Part shown: positions 53,748 through 62,917 of the stretch, piece after piece
Position numbering within the stretch: the stretch's first letter is position 1
How the letters are laid out: each line of letters begins with the position of its first letter
Assembly: GCF_947166265.1 (NCBI RefSeq)
Contig: NZ_CAMVDO010000009.1
Coordinates: forward strand, 1-64,000
Origin: an uncultured Fibrobacter sp.
GTDB lineage: Bacteria > Fibrobacterota > Fibrobacteria > Fibrobacterales > Fibrobacteraceae
Reading direction: 5' to 3'
Length of the DNA: 64,000 nucleotides
Program-made: the position numbers and the translations under genes
The notes under the pieces: generated by a model
The model's database searches: none
What the model saw: the letters and a program-made list of their open reading frames with translations, nothing else
Told to the model about the DNA's origin: nothing

Positions 53748-54422
53748 TCAAACCATTAACAATAGTTTACAAAGACTTTCATAGCTTTCGACCGTATTTT
53801 CAGGCGTGAGCGGCAACAGGTTTACCGGTTTTCCAAAGCCACAAAGGAGCGTAATGCAATCGACACCGGCATTGCGGGCCGCAAGAATGTCCGGTTGGTC
53901 ATCCCCCACCATCACCGTTTCTTCTTTCGATACCCCCGCCATCTCGATAATCTTCAGGAGACCCGCGGGACTTGGCTTTCGTTCAGGCGTCGTATCGCCG
54001 CAAAGGATAAATTCAAAGCGGTCGCGGAGGTGAAAATGTTCGAGGATCTTTTCGCTCGGGCGAAGCGGCTTGTTCGTAAGCATCGCCACTCGGACTGTGG
54101 TGCGGTTCAGGAAATCGACTATTCCCGGATTCGGGTGCGTACGCTCGGTACAGTGTTCCCAGTAAAAATCCGAATAGACCTTGTGAACCATTTCAATGGT
54201 TATGCCCGTGCGAGCCATATTTTCAGGGAGCGCCGCCTCCCCCATGCTACGCTCGATCAACTTCATCGAACCGTTTCCAATAAAAGTCCGCACACGCTGT
54301 TCGTCATGTTCCGGGAGGCCGAAATGACGCAGCGCATAATTTACCGCCACGGCAAGGTCGCCTAGGGTATTGAACAGCGTACCGTCGAGGTCAAATACAA
54401 TGAGGGATTTCTTTTGGAGCAT
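53748..54422 (-). CDS. HAD-superfamily phosphatase, Gph-like
   Basis: A 224-residue haloacid-dehalogenase-type hydrolase. Motif I is VFDLDGTLFNT (catalytic Asp about 11). The cap domain lies at about 20-85. Motif II is VAMLTNK and motif IV is MVGDDQPDILAARNAG. The length and cap match phosphoglycolate phosphatase, but other small phosphates are possible. It stands alone on the minus strand. Confidence 0.83.
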   Translation of the reverse strand: MLQKKSLIVFDLDGTLFNTLGDLAVAVNYALRHFGLPEHDEQRVRTFIGNGSMKLIERSMGEAALPENMARTGITIEMVHKVYSDFYWEHCTERTHPNPGIVDFLNRTTVRVAMLTNKPLRPSEKILEHFHLRDRFEFILCGDTTPERKPSPAGLLKIIEMAGVSKEETVMVGDDQPDILAARNAGVDCITLLCGFGKPVNLLPLTPENTVESYESLCKLLLMV

Positions 54423-54443
54423 GGCGCGCCCAAATGTAGAAAA

Positions 54444-54668
54444 TTACCGTATAAATTCCATTTCAACAAGAAAACGGTAAAAGCAAAGCGCCGACACCCC
54501 CAGAATAAATACGACGACGATAACAAACTGCACCGGATGCTCGTGAAAGTCATAGTCCGCCTTGCCGTAGGAAAACTTTCCACGGACAACGGCACTTACG
54601 AACAGCGCCAAAAACAAAAGGGACAACAGCAAGGACATATAAGCGAAAATATAATAATAGTCGCTCAC
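54444..54668 (-). CDS. Small two-helix membrane protein
   Basis: A 74-residue protein with two hydrophobic helices (about 8-27 and 48-65) and charged ends. The start is a GTG at 54668 with GGAG overlapping it. An ATG ten residues in is an alternative. No family is recognised. It is divergent from the symporter gene at 54713. Confidence 0.45.
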   Translation of the reverse strand: MSDYYYIFAYMSLLLSLLFLALFVSAVVRGKFSYGKADYDFHEHPVQFVIVVVFILGVSALCFYRFLVEMEFIR

Positions 54669-54712
54669 TCCAAAAATTATATATATTACAATTATCGAAA
54701 AGAGGTGGAAGC

Positions 54713-56317
54713 ATGATATTGTTCAAGGAAAACGCATATTTAACTGACGAGCAAATCTACAACTGGATTGGAGAGGCCGAAAGCGCCTACAAGCAGGTCG
54801 CCAAGAAAAGAGCCGTCAACACAACCGCATTCAGACTTTCACTGGAAGAAATCCTCTTACGTTTTCGCGAACTATACGGAACAGGTAGCCGTTGCCGCCT
54901 ATACGGCACCAAAAGTTTCGGAAACATCCGTTTCGAAGTTTCACAAAAGGGCCCCTACCACAATCCACTTGACATCGATCAAGAAAACGACCTGTCCTAC
55001 GACATTCTCGTTCGCTTGAACATGCGGCCCAATTACGAATACAAGAATGGCATCAATAAAGTTTCTATTCCCGTCCCGCTCAAGCCCCGTAAAAACGCGC
55101 TCCTCATAAGCATTTTCATTTCCGTACTTCTAGCCCTGTTGACCTGGTTTTCCTCTTCGTTTATGCCCGAAACGGTGCGTAACGAATACTTGATTCCAAC
55201 CATCAGCAATTCATTCGATAAGCTCTCCTCCGTATTTTCGGAACTGGCGACGCCACTTGTATTTTTCGCCGTGGTTTCCGGAATCTGCGGCATCGGAGGG
55301 GTATCCACCTTCGGTAAGCTAGGCGGAAGCCTCCTCAAGCGCATGATGGGTACATACTTTATCGCCATGATAGCCATGGTGGTCGTGGGGGTTGCCATAG
55401 GGCTTGTCCCCACCCACGCCGCAAGCGAAGGCGGCAACATTTTCTCCGACTTGCTGAAACTTGTACTCGACATCATCCCGAGCAATCTCATTACGCCCTT
55501 CCAAACCGACAACGACATGCAGGTGATTGTCATCGCAATCTTTATCGGTATCGTCTTGCTTTTGCTGGGCGACAAGGTCCGCATCGTCCGAAAATTTTGC
55601 GACGAGGCCGGAAGCATTATCAACCAGATGATGGCTTTTGTCTGTAAGACTCTTCCCCTATTTGTTTATCTCGGCGTCACAAACCTTCTCCTGAGCAATA
55701 TGCTTGGACAAGTGTACCTGGTATCGCGCATCTTTGTCATTTCGCTTGCCGGGGCCGCAATCACCATCGGAATTACCATCGCCCGCACCCTATACGTTAC
55801 CAAGCAACCCTTTTCGAAACTTTTCTCGGCCCAGTTACCATCGCTACTAATAAACCTGACAACCAGTTCGCAGATGTCCGCCATGCCGGAATCCATGAAA
55901 TGCTGCAAGGAAAAATGGGGCATCGACCAGAAGTTTACCGATTTCGGTCTGCCGCTCGGCGTCGTTTTCTATATGCCCAACGGGGCTATCATGCTCGGAG
56001 CGATCGTCTGGGTTCTCACGGACATTTCCCTAGGAGCAGTCGACATCATTGTACTCTTGAAGCTCGTCCTCGTCTCAGTCATTATCGCCATTGCAGCGCC
56101 CCCTATTCCGGGTTCTGCATTCGCCGTCTTGCCGATTCTTTTTTCAGCCTGCGGAACGAACTTGTCGATGATGCCCCTGGCCGTGATTATCGGATCTACC
56201 GTCGGTTACCTACTACCCGCCATGAACGGCTTCTGCCTGCAACTTGAGCTACTGATGACCGCCAAGAAAGCAAACCTCATTCGTAAAGAGGATCCCCCAG
56301 CGGAGCCTTCGACATAA
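54713..56317 (+). CDS. DAACS-family symporter with N-terminal soluble domain
   Basis: A 534-residue protein. Residues 1-125 form a soluble domain that does not occur in standard symporters. It has the pattern RLSLEEILLRFRELYG, FGNIRFEVSQKGPYHNPLD, loosely like histidine-kinase-type ATPase folds of anti-sigma proteins. Residues 130-525 are a dicarboxylate/cation symporter with TPLVFFAVVSGICGIGG, PLGVVFYMPNGAIMLGAIVW and PGSAFAVLPILFSACG. A GAGGTGG site precedes the ATG. It probably imports dicarboxylates or amino acids, with the extra domain as a sensor or regulator (inference). Confidence 0.78.
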   Translation: MILFKENAYLTDEQIYNWIGEAESAYKQVAKKRAVNTTAFRLSLEEILLRFRELYGTGSRCRLYGTKSFGNIRFEVSQKGPYHNPLDIDQENDLSYDILVRLNMRPNYEYKNGINKVSIPVPLKPRKNALLISIFISVLLALLTWFSSSFMPETVRNEYLIPTISNSFDKLSSVFSELATPLVFFAVVSGICGIGGVSTFGKLGGSLLKRMMGTYFIAMIAMVVVGVAIGLVPTHAASEGGNIFSDLLKLVLDIIPSNLITPFQTDNDMQVIVIAIFIGIVLLLLGDKVRIVRKFCDEAGSIINQMMAFVCKTLPLFVYLGVTNLLLSNMLGQVYLVSRIFVISLAGAAITIGITIARTLYVTKQPFSKLFSAQLPSLLINLTTSSQMSAMPESMKCCKEKWGIDQKFTDFGLPLGVVFYMPNGAIMLGAIVWVLTDISLGAVDIIVLLKLVLVSVIIAIAAPPIPGSAFAVLPILFSACGTNLSMMPLAVIIGSTVGYLLPAMNGFCLQLELLMTAKKANLIRKEDPPAEPST

Positions 56318-56330
56318 AGCGTCGACTCCA

Positions 56331-57344
56331 TCATTTTTCGGAATAAAGTTCCTTCAATTTTGCGGCAACTTCGGGAAAATAGCGTTCATCGACCGCGAAA
56401 GTCAACCAGCCTTTTTTGAAAACAAATCGGCAATTGCCGTTTTTGTCGTACTTTATTTTACGGGGTGCAGTCTTTTCGAACAAAAAAGATTTTTCACCAA
56501 AATGAGTGCAAAGCACGAACTTATCACTGAACCACTTTATTTTGAGAACTGCTTTCACACCGTCATACACGACACAGAAATAGCCAAATACAAATATAGC
56601 GTAACATGCAATAAAAAGAGCATTTTCCCAAGGGAAAAAGAAAGCTATGAAAGAAGCGCCAACAAGGCCTACTGCAATCCTGCTTTTTCCGCCAATATTC
56701 ACCAATGGTTTATAAATCACATATTCAAGCCCTTCATCCTGCACCACATCCTTTTCCGCCAACTTATCCAAAATTTCGCATAATTTTTGGACCACATCCG
56801 GATAATCACTATCAGACACTTGAAAAGTTTTTCCGTCTTTCTTGAAGACAAAAAGCCGTTCGTTCCATCTATCAACACTGGCCCCGTTTTTCATCAACTC
56901 ATCAAAGGGAATGTCCTTTTCGCCATAACGGGTACATAGAACAAATTTATTCTTGAACCACTTTACTTTCAAGACCTTTTTTGAAAGAATAAAAGCCATA
57001 TAAAGAAAAATGATTGCTGCGCCAAGAAAAATCAAACGCAGTGGCAGCGGAACATCGGCAAAGAAGCCACAAGGCCATGCGATACCATAAAACAGCACCA
57101 GTCCCAACCAAAAGGCGATTCCCAATATATTCAAGACATGCTTGGCCCTGTTCAGCTTGAATTCCGCACCTTCATAAAAGACTTTGCCATCCCATTCAAT
57201 CTCGCCTTGCTCTCTCTTTATAACAGAGACCTTCTTGGGAGCAGTATTCTGCATCTCCTTACCATAATTCGGATTGGGTGCATCGCACCAAAGACAGCGA
57301 GGCATATCGTCTTCGTATTTATCACCACATTTCGGACAAATCAT
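56331..57344 (-). CDS. Zinc-ribbon membrane protein with internal duplication
   Basis: A 337-residue protein. It begins with a zinc ribbon (CPKCGDKY and CLWCDAPN). Two similar units follow, each a pair of membrane helices and a PH-like soluble stretch. The shared motif is VLKVKWFKNKFVLCTRYGEK in the first and VLKIKWFSDKFVLCTHFGEK in the second. Function is unknown. The ATG at 57344 is chosen because the zinc ribbon starts there. It follows the lipoprotein gene on the same strand. Confidence 0.68.
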   Translation of the reverse strand: MICPKCGDKYEDDMPRCLWCDAPNPNYGKEMQNTAPKKVSVIKREQGEIEWDGKVFYEGAEFKLNRAKHVLNILGIAFWLGLVLFYGIAWPCGFFADVPLPLRLIFLGAAIIFLYMAFILSKKVLKVKWFKNKFVLCTRYGEKDIPFDELMKNGASVDRWNERLFVFKKDGKTFQVSDSDYPDVVQKLCEILDKLAEKDVVQDEGLEYVIYKPLVNIGGKSRIAVGLVGASFIAFFFPWENALFIACYAIFVFGYFCVVYDGVKAVLKIKWFSDKFVLCTHFGEKSFLFEKTAPRKIKYDKNGNCRFVFKKGWLTFAVDERYFPEVAAKLKELYSEK

Positions 57345-57361
57345 GAAAGCACCGACAAATT

Positions 57362-58354
57362 TCAAAATTTCTCATATCCGCGGTAGACTACGTAAATGGT
57401 GAAATCATCTTCACCGTCCGGGCCCTGTTTATTCAGATAATTCACCGTATGCCAAGGGTGGCGAATTTCGCGCACATAAGACAAATCCTTGTCTTCTGGC
57501 GGAACGGAATCCTTTACAGACTCTTTCCATTGAGAAAGCGAATACAGATTTGAAAGAGTCAATCGACCTTTTGCATGCTCATACTCAATTTTATAGCAAG
57601 GTCCTTGAATCACGTAGGCATTCGGTGTACTGATAATACCTCGCTCCACTCTATGCGTCGGACATAGGCTAGAATCTGCCATCGGATGGAAATATCCCAG
57701 CGTATCAAAACAGTAGAATGTGGAATCCGTTCGAGTGAAAGAATAAAAGAAACAGCTCTCATCCTCAGTCACTCTTGCAGACTTCGGTAACCTGGATACA
57801 TCAAAGGTGGTATCGTTACTGTAAGCCGTCAAGTCGGTTTTGGGAGGAAGATTAAAAGTAAAGGAATCCCCATAAAGTTCGTATATATTGACATAGGCAG
57901 AAAGGTCTATATCGAAGGATTTTTCCTTGTATTCTCGATCCACCAGAGTAAAACGCAGGTGATCGTCTTCACCGAGAGGAATTTCGGCATGATAACCTAA
58001 AACTCTTCCATTAACGAAAACTTCTAAATTCGACGGTTCCTCGTACTTGCTTTTTTGAGGCAAGTGATGAAGCGTTTCGTCATCACCATACTTGATACTA
58101 TCGACACAAAAGGTGCTTTGTTCCGAAACATCTTCGTCGGGAAGGTAGGCACAATCAACCGTATAAAGCCACGCCACGCGCAATGAATCATCCGCATGCA
58201 ACTCGACAGCAAACGATGTCGGACGATGACGGATTTCCGTAGAAGGCAGACACTTATGCGTATCACAATAACTTTCTTCTGGTTCAAAACTTTTAAGACA
58301 ACCGATTAGTCCCAAACTAAGGCTTAACAATAAAAAACAAATATAACGATTCAT
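57362..58354 (-). CDS. Hypothetical lipoprotein
   Basis: A 330-residue lipoprotein (signal CFLLLSLSLGLIGC). The mature part is rich in acidic and aromatic residues, has several cysteines, and shows no recognised domain. It ends 18 bases before the zinc-ribbon gene and probably shares its transcript. Confidence 0.6.
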   Translation of the reverse strand: MNRYICFLLLSLSLGLIGCLKSFEPEESYCDTHKCLPSTEIRHRPTSFAVELHADDSLRVAWLYTVDCAYLPDEDVSEQSTFCVDSIKYGDDETLHHLPQKSKYEEPSNLEVFVNGRVLGYHAEIPLGEDDHLRFTLVDREYKEKSFDIDLSAYVNIYELYGDSFTFNLPPKTDLTAYSNDTTFDVSRLPKSARVTEDESCFFYSFTRTDSTFYCFDTLGYFHPMADSSLCPTHRVERGIISTPNAYVIQGPCYKIEYEHAKGRLTLSNLYSLSQWKESVKDSVPPEDKDLSYVREIRHPWHTVNYLNKQGPDGEDDFTIYVVYRGYEKF

Positions 58355-58474
58355 AAAATTTCTAGTCCGAGATAAATTTTCGCCATATTTTAAGTAAATT
58401 TCCCAAAAAAATATATATTAAAGAATGACCAAGCCAAAAAATAGTAAGACATCATGCATATTTAAGGGGGCTTT

Positions 58475-59287
58475 ATGAAAAAATTTTTGATTTCGATGTT
58501 CATTTTGTCTACGTTAGCTCTTATGGGATGCACAACCTCAAACACTCGCCCCCATATTGATAAAGTGAGCGTATCTGCGTCTGATGCCCCTGAAGTTCAT
58601 GGACTTAACGCAAATGGGAACCCGCATTCAGCCATGTTGCGAGTCAATGGAAAGATTGGCTATTCTAAACAAAAAGATGAAAATGTTAAACCAAGTGGAA
58701 GCTACAAGTTGTGGTACGAAATGGGAGGCGTCGACGTTGCCGGCAAAATGGACGCTTTGTACAAAATAGATCATTTTGTAATTGGCGGAGGATTTGGCAT
58801 AGATGACGGAATATTTTACCACTTTACGTCAGGATGGAATTTTTCGCATTTTGAATTGGGAGCCTTTTTAGGCATTTTTAATCAGCTCTATAATGTTCAA
58901 TATAGCGGAAAAAAATGTGAGGCAACAAAAACAAGAGACATTTCATTAGACGGTCTTGTTTTAGGGAGTGAAGAATACTGCACCTCATACACTCCGTTTG
59001 AAGAAGACAAATATAAATTTGGTTTCGACCCATTTTTGGGAGTGTTTGCGGGAACGTTTATTGATAAATTTTTTGTTAATTACAGCCTGAGTTTTTATAC
59101 AAGTTACCTTGAAATAGAAAGCAAATCACTGGACATGCCACTTGTAATCTCTCATTACTTTAACTTGGGCTATAGATTCAACAAGAAATTCGATTTTAGC
59201 ATTGGTACCGTTTTGACTAAAGCGGATTCTAAAAAATCCGAATGGGTATACGGTATAAATGCAGGAATAAGTTATTTTCTTTTATAG
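58475..59287 (+). CDS. Outer-membrane-barrel-like lipoprotein
   Basis: A 270-residue lipoprotein. The signal is FLISMFILSTLALMGC. The mature part is beta-rich with alternating hydrophobic residues and Gly-rich turns (FVIGGGFGIDDGIFYHFTSG, GFDPFLGVFAGTFIDKFFVN). The last residue pair is aromatic-leucine, as in barrels. The gene and its promoter region are clearly more AT-rich than its neighbours, so recent acquisition is possible. AAGGGGG precedes the ATG. It overlaps the convergent gene by six bases. Confidence 0.62.
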   Translation: MKKFLISMFILSTLALMGCTTSNTRPHIDKVSVSASDAPEVHGLNANGNPHSAMLRVNGKIGYSKQKDENVKPSGSYKLWYEMGGVDVAGKMDALYKIDHFVIGGGFGIDDGIFYHFTSGWNFSHFELGAFLGIFNQLYNVQYSGKKCEATKTRDISLDGLVLGSEEYCTSYTPFEEDKYKFGFDPFLGVFAGTFIDKFFVNYSLSFYTSYLEIESKSLDMPLVISHYFNLGYRFNKKFDFSIGTVLTKADSKKSEWVYGINAGISYFLL

Positions 59288-60949
59288 TTTCAACAGTAAT
59301 TTCTTGTTTTCCAACAGGCCGTCGTTATCGAAGCGAACGGTCGGATTCTTGCCGCTCTTAAAGGCGTCTTCGCTTTCGTAGAGTGAAAGAGCCACGAAAA
59401 CACCCGGCTGGTTTGCGACACTCACCTTCCCCACGGGGGCTTTATACGTAAAGGAGAAATCCTTTGAAGCACCGTCCTTGAATGTAGCCTTCGGAATGCG
59501 AACCATCTCGCCGATTGGCGCAAGAGCCTTGCCCGTACTATCCACGAATTCTGCCACCAAATAGACATCGAAGAAGCACGGAGCTACGCCAGTATTCTTG
59601 ACGGTAATGTTCAGTGTGCTTGTTGTATCCTTGGAGCTTATGACAGTCTCCAGTTCCGCTTTCGTTACAGTAAAATTGTATCCGATGACCTTGCTCATGG
59701 AATCGGCAAGAGCTTTGTTGTCCTTATAAAAATTGTAACCGCAATCGCTGTCCTGGTCTAGAACGTAGTAAGTCAAGTGGGCCGTAGTAATCGCGTCCAC
59801 CCAACGCTGCGGAGTCCACTTGAGATAGCCTCCGGGAATCACATCGGTGTAATTCAGCATGGTAGTATAGCCGGCTATATTCTCGGCGATAGTCGGCAAG
59901 TTGGCCTCGTAGGCTCGCACTAGAGAATCCGGCCTGCCGGGAATGCCGATGAATCCGTCGTCACGCTTGGTTATGCCCAGTTTAAGCGCATGCGTATACA
60001 CCTCGCCCATGCCGCTAGAAGGCAACACCAGCTGAGTTTTCTTGAATACGGAGGCGTAGTAATCCAACAAATCCATCTCTATCGAATCAGACGGCATTTC
60101 ACTTCCATCCAAATGGGATGCATGCCACTCGCCCCATTCACCAAAGGTGCGGATGTCAATGTATTCAATTCGCGGGTCGCCATCATATTTTTCTGCCAGA
60201 GCCTTGGCAAATTCCTTCGCATAGTACAGGTAGACCGAGTCATCCCAGACAGGAACGGTGGCGCGGTAGCCGTTCCAATCCAAGGTGGCAGAGACCTTCT
60301 TCGCCCCCGATTCGTAGACGAAGGACGGAGTCCAGTCATATTCCTCTTCGGGCGTGTCGCTGCTTTTGATATACGACGGAGAATACGGCAGCACACGCAG
60401 GGCATAGCCCATGTTGCGTTCGGCAAGAGCGTTCAGCAGTTTTTCCAGTTCCGTCCAGTCGAAAACGCCCTTAGCCGGGTTCAGCTTGTTCCACTGCTGG
60501 TAACCGGAACCGTACGAGACCAAATCCCACGCCCTGTTGTTCAGGGAACCGTAAGGACCGTATTCGAACTCCGGCACGAACACCCAGGCGCCACCCGTCG
60601 GGACCGTGAATCCCTTGTGCGGGTTAGAAATCGGGCCGTCGAAACGCTTGAGGGCGTAAGTGATTTTTGTGGTGTCGGCAGCAAGAACCGCGGAAGTTTC
60701 TTTTTCGTCATTGCGAGAACTCGAAGAGGGAGCTAACCACGAGTTCGACGAAGTGGCAGCAATCCTTGAAGAACTTGACTCCACAACAACCGAGGAGAGC
60801 GCGAGATCCGAAGAACTCGACTCTTCAACGGCACAGCTTTCTGTATTCTCGGGTCCGGAGCTGTTCGAGTCATCGCCACAAGCGACGAACAGCGCCGCCG
60901 CGGTCATCAGAACAAACTTTCCAAGAAATTTGCTAAAAGGTTCCGTCAT
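59282..60949 (-). CDS. Lipoprotein with TIM-barrel glycosidase-like domain (DUF4832-like)
   Basis: A 555-residue lipoprotein. The lipobox is AALFVAC (Cys24). A Ser/Glu-rich linker with runs such as SSSS spans about 40-85, typical of Fibrobacter surface proteins. The main domain (about 95-430) resembles a beta-galactosidase-type TIM barrel with ISNPHKGFTVPTGGAW, FDWTELEKLLNALAERN and IRTFGEWGEWHASHL (a candidate acid/base Glu). A C-terminal beta domain has LNITVKNTGVAPCFFDVYL. A role in polysaccharide breakdown is plausible but unproven. Confidence 0.72.
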   Translation of the reverse strand: MTEPFSKFLGKFVLMTAAALFVACGDDSNSSGPENTESCAVEESSSSDLALSSVVVESSSSRIAATSSNSWLAPSSSSRNDEKETSAVLAADTTKITYALKRFDGPISNPHKGFTVPTGGAWVFVPEFEYGPYGSLNNRAWDLVSYGSGYQQWNKLNPAKGVFDWTELEKLLNALAERNMGYALRVLPYSPSYIKSSDTPEEEYDWTPSFVYESGAKKVSATLDWNGYRATVPVWDDSVYLYYAKEFAKALAEKYDGDPRIEYIDIRTFGEWGEWHASHLDGSEMPSDSIEMDLLDYYASVFKKTQLVLPSSGMGEVYTHALKLGITKRDDGFIGIPGRPDSLVRAYEANLPTIAENIAGYTTMLNYTDVIPGGYLKWTPQRWVDAITTAHLTYYVLDQDSDCGYNFYKDNKALADSMSKVIGYNFTVTKAELETVISSKDTTSTLNITVKNTGVAPCFFDVYLVAEFVDSTGKALAPIGEMVRIPKATFKDGASKDFSFTYKAPVGKVSVANQPGVFVALSLYESEDAFKSGKNPTVRFDNDGLLENKKLLLKL

Positions 60950-61117
60950 AATTTAAGTATAACAAAATATTTTTGCGAACATCGGGGCATTACAGAATTC
61001 CCTGCAACTCCAGAATGACTCCTAAGGAGGGCAAGACTGTAGGCAGGTGGGTACCGTCCCCATTGGCTAGTATTATAATCAACTCAAACTGCGTATTTTA
61101 TAAAAATAAGACACCCC

Positions 61118-61146
61118 TTGCGTTTCTCAAAAGTTTTTATTATATT
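61118..61146 (+). promoter_or_regulatory. Promoter of the higB-higA-immA module
   Basis: TTGCGT and TATATT with a 17-base spacer, 35 bases before the toxin ATG. The 200 bp upstream of it hold no gene. Confidence 0.6.
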
Positions 61147-61181
61147 AGAAAACAGGACTTTTGACTAACGGAGAGGGTTTC

Positions 61182-61496
61182 ATGAAAATTGAATACAGGA
61201 GCAGAGAATTAGAATTATGCGCAATAGACGAAGCGTATGCCTTACGGCGCATGGGCAAAAAACGGGCGACATGCTACAATTTGCGAATAAAGGCAATCAA
61301 ATATGCCGAGAACTTTGAAATTCTGAAGACTGTGCCCGGAAATTTCCATGAACTTGTGGGCAACCGCAAGGGCCAATGGGCATGCAGCCTTGACCAGCCT
61401 TATCGTCTTATAATCAAAGGCGCAGAACCGAACGAATTTGTTATCTGGGCAGAACGGCACAATGCCGAAATTATGGAAATCGTAGATTATCATTAG
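61182..61496 (+). CDS. higB: HigB-type RelE-like toxin
   Basis: A 104-residue RelE/HigB-fold protein that probably cuts mRNA on the ribosome. Family features are NLRIKAIKYAENFEILKTVP, the core GQWACSLDQPYRLII and the C-terminus EIMEIVDYH. The ATG at 61182 is chosen because GGAGAGG precedes it. The antitoxin starts 12 bases after the stop, with toxin first, as in higBA loci. Confidence 0.86.
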   Translation: MKIEYRSRELELCAIDEAYALRRMGKKRATCYNLRIKAIKYAENFEILKTVPGNFHELVGNRKGQWACSLDQPYRLIIKGAEPNEFVIWAERHNAEIMEIVDYH

Positions 61497-61507
61497 CAGA
61501 GGTAAAC

Positions 61508-62518
61508 ATGCAGAAGAATAAGGAAGCTATCGTTTGGGGAATTACCCCGCCGGGAGCGTTTCTTGAAGAAAAACTTCAGGAAATGGGCCTCGATGTCAAT
61601 GATTTTGCAGCGCGTATCGGCTACACGCCTAAAACAGTGAACGAAATTCTGAAAGGCAAGTGCAACATAACTATCGAAGTCGCACATTCCCTAGATTACG
61701 CCACCGGAATCCCGGTCAGTTTTTGGCTTAACGCCCAAAAAGGGTACGAAGAAGAACTTATGAGACTTCAAGTCAAAGAAGCCGTCAAGAACCAGGCCGG
61801 TTGGCGCAAGTTCTTCCCTATCGGTGAACTCAATCCGCGCACATGGATCAAGGACTTCAACAACAAAGAAGACGGCGTGTCGCCCATCCTCAAGTTCTTC
61901 GGGGTGGCAAGCCCCAAGGCGTGGGAAAATTACTACTACAAGAACCGCCTGAAGGTGGCCTTCCGCATCTCGCTGGCCGAAACCGAAGACCCGTACGCGG
62001 CCTCCGTGTGGATGCGCCGCGGCGAAATCCTCGCCGACGAAATCAAGATGGAAAAGCAGAACGACAAGAAGCTGCGTTCCGCCATCAAGAAGGCAATGCC
62101 GCAATTCGTGGAACTGGCCAAAAACGATGTTGCCGCGTGGGAAGATTTACGCCGCAAGAAGGCCTTGCCCAAGCCGAAGGTGGGCGAAGACTTCATTGAC
62201 GACGGCATGCACAAGCTGCAGGAACTGGGCGCAAAGTTCGGAATCAAGGTACTCTACGCGCAGAACTTCAAGTCGGCGCCGATTCATGGCATGGCCCGCT
62301 GGTACAAGGACATTCCCGTCATCCAGCTTCACGACCGTTTCAAGGACCGCAATGCATTCTGGTTCACGTTCTTCCACGAGCTCGGCCACATCGCGCTCCA
62401 CGGCAAGAAGGACATCTTCATCAAGAACGTCTATTACGGCAACAAAAACCAGCAGAAGGACGACGAGGCAAACGCATTCGCGCAAAAATACATGACGCAG
62501 GCAGGGCTAGAAGTCTAG
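61508..62518 (+). CDS. higA: HigA antitoxin fused to ImmA/IrrE-type peptidase domain
   Basis: A 336-residue protein. The N-terminal HTH (about 20-80) reads DVNDFAARIGYTPKTVNEIL and TGIPVSFWL. The C-terminal domain has the zinc-peptidase motif HELGHIALHGKKD (about 297-309), as in M78 peptidases that cleave repressors. A Glu-rich tail closes it. The HTH should bind and repress the operon and the toxin, while the peptidase could act on a repressor or toxin. It is intact and in frame. Confidence 0.88.
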   Translation: MQKNKEAIVWGITPPGAFLEEKLQEMGLDVNDFAARIGYTPKTVNEILKGKCNITIEVAHSLDYATGIPVSFWLNAQKGYEEELMRLQVKEAVKNQAGWRKFFPIGELNPRTWIKDFNNKEDGVSPILKFFGVASPKAWENYYYKNRLKVAFRISLAETEDPYAASVWMRRGEILADEIKMEKQNDKKLRSAIKKAMPQFVELAKNDVAAWEDLRRKKALPKPKVGEDFIDDGMHKLQELGAKFGIKVLYAQNFKSAPIHGMARWYKDIPVIQLHDRFKDRNAFWFTFFHELGHIALHGKKDIFIKNVYYGNKNQQKDDEANAFAQKYMTQAGLEV

Positions 62519-62536
62519 GGAAACAAGGAGCGCAGT

Positions 62537-62710
62537 ATGGCACAGGCAACAGTTTCCGCACGCATCGACAGCAAGGACAAGGAAAGTTTCGATAAGTTCT
62601 GCAGCAATGCAAGCGACATCGAAGCCCTCAAAAAAGGCATCGAACAGCTGAATGCCGGCAAGGGAATTGTAAAGACCATAGAAGAACTGGAGGCGATGGA
62701 GAATGGCTAA
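62537..62710 (+). pseudogene. DinJ/RelB-type antitoxin with internal deletion
   Basis: An open frame of 57 codons. It starts AQATVSARIDSKDKESFDKF, typical of DinJ. The tail reads IEALKKGIEQLNAGKGIVKT and ends in IEELEAMENG, also typical. The DNA-binding and dimerisation middle (about 30 residues) is gone, in frame, at FCSNAS. It overlaps the toxin remnant. The product may still bind a toxin but is shortened. Confidence 0.75.
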
Positions 62711-62821
62711 AATCGCTTTTTCGGAAGCCGCAGAATCGACGACGCAAACCGTCTGATTTATCGAATCAACGACGAATTTATCGACATTCTCTCGTGCAAA
62801 GGCCATTACGAGAACGTCTGA
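62703..62821 (+). pseudogene. YoeB/Txe-type toxin with internal deletion
   Basis: The start (MAKIAFSE) and the end (SRRIDDANRLIYRINDEFI and DILSCKGHYENV) are YoeB-like but lie in different frames. About 45-50 codons from the middle are missing. The catalytic His and Tyr near the C-terminus remain in HYE, but the frame breaks. The ATG lies inside the last codons of the antitoxin remnant. Confidence 0.78.
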
Positions 62822-62865
62822 CTAGGAAGGACGAAGCCTTTAAGTCAGATTGTTGCTTTTTTGTC

Positions 62866-62895
62866 ATGCCCGTGCAAGCGGGCTTTCTTTTCCCC
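62866..62895 (+). terminator. Terminator after the decayed TA pair
   Basis: Short stem (GCCCG / CGGGC around TGCAAG) followed by TTTCTTTT. Confidence 0.65.
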
Positions 62896-62917
62896 AAAAA
62901 AATTATATATTTATTCT

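Noticed and set aside
54414-54716. A 100-codon plus-strand frame before the symporter
   Set aside because: It lacks a hydrophobic or domain pattern and overlaps the more plausible small membrane protein on the other strand.
62507-62806. A 99-codon minus-strand frame over the dinJ-yoeB remnant
   Set aside because: The plus strand carries clear DinJ and YoeB ends; the minus frame has no supporting features.
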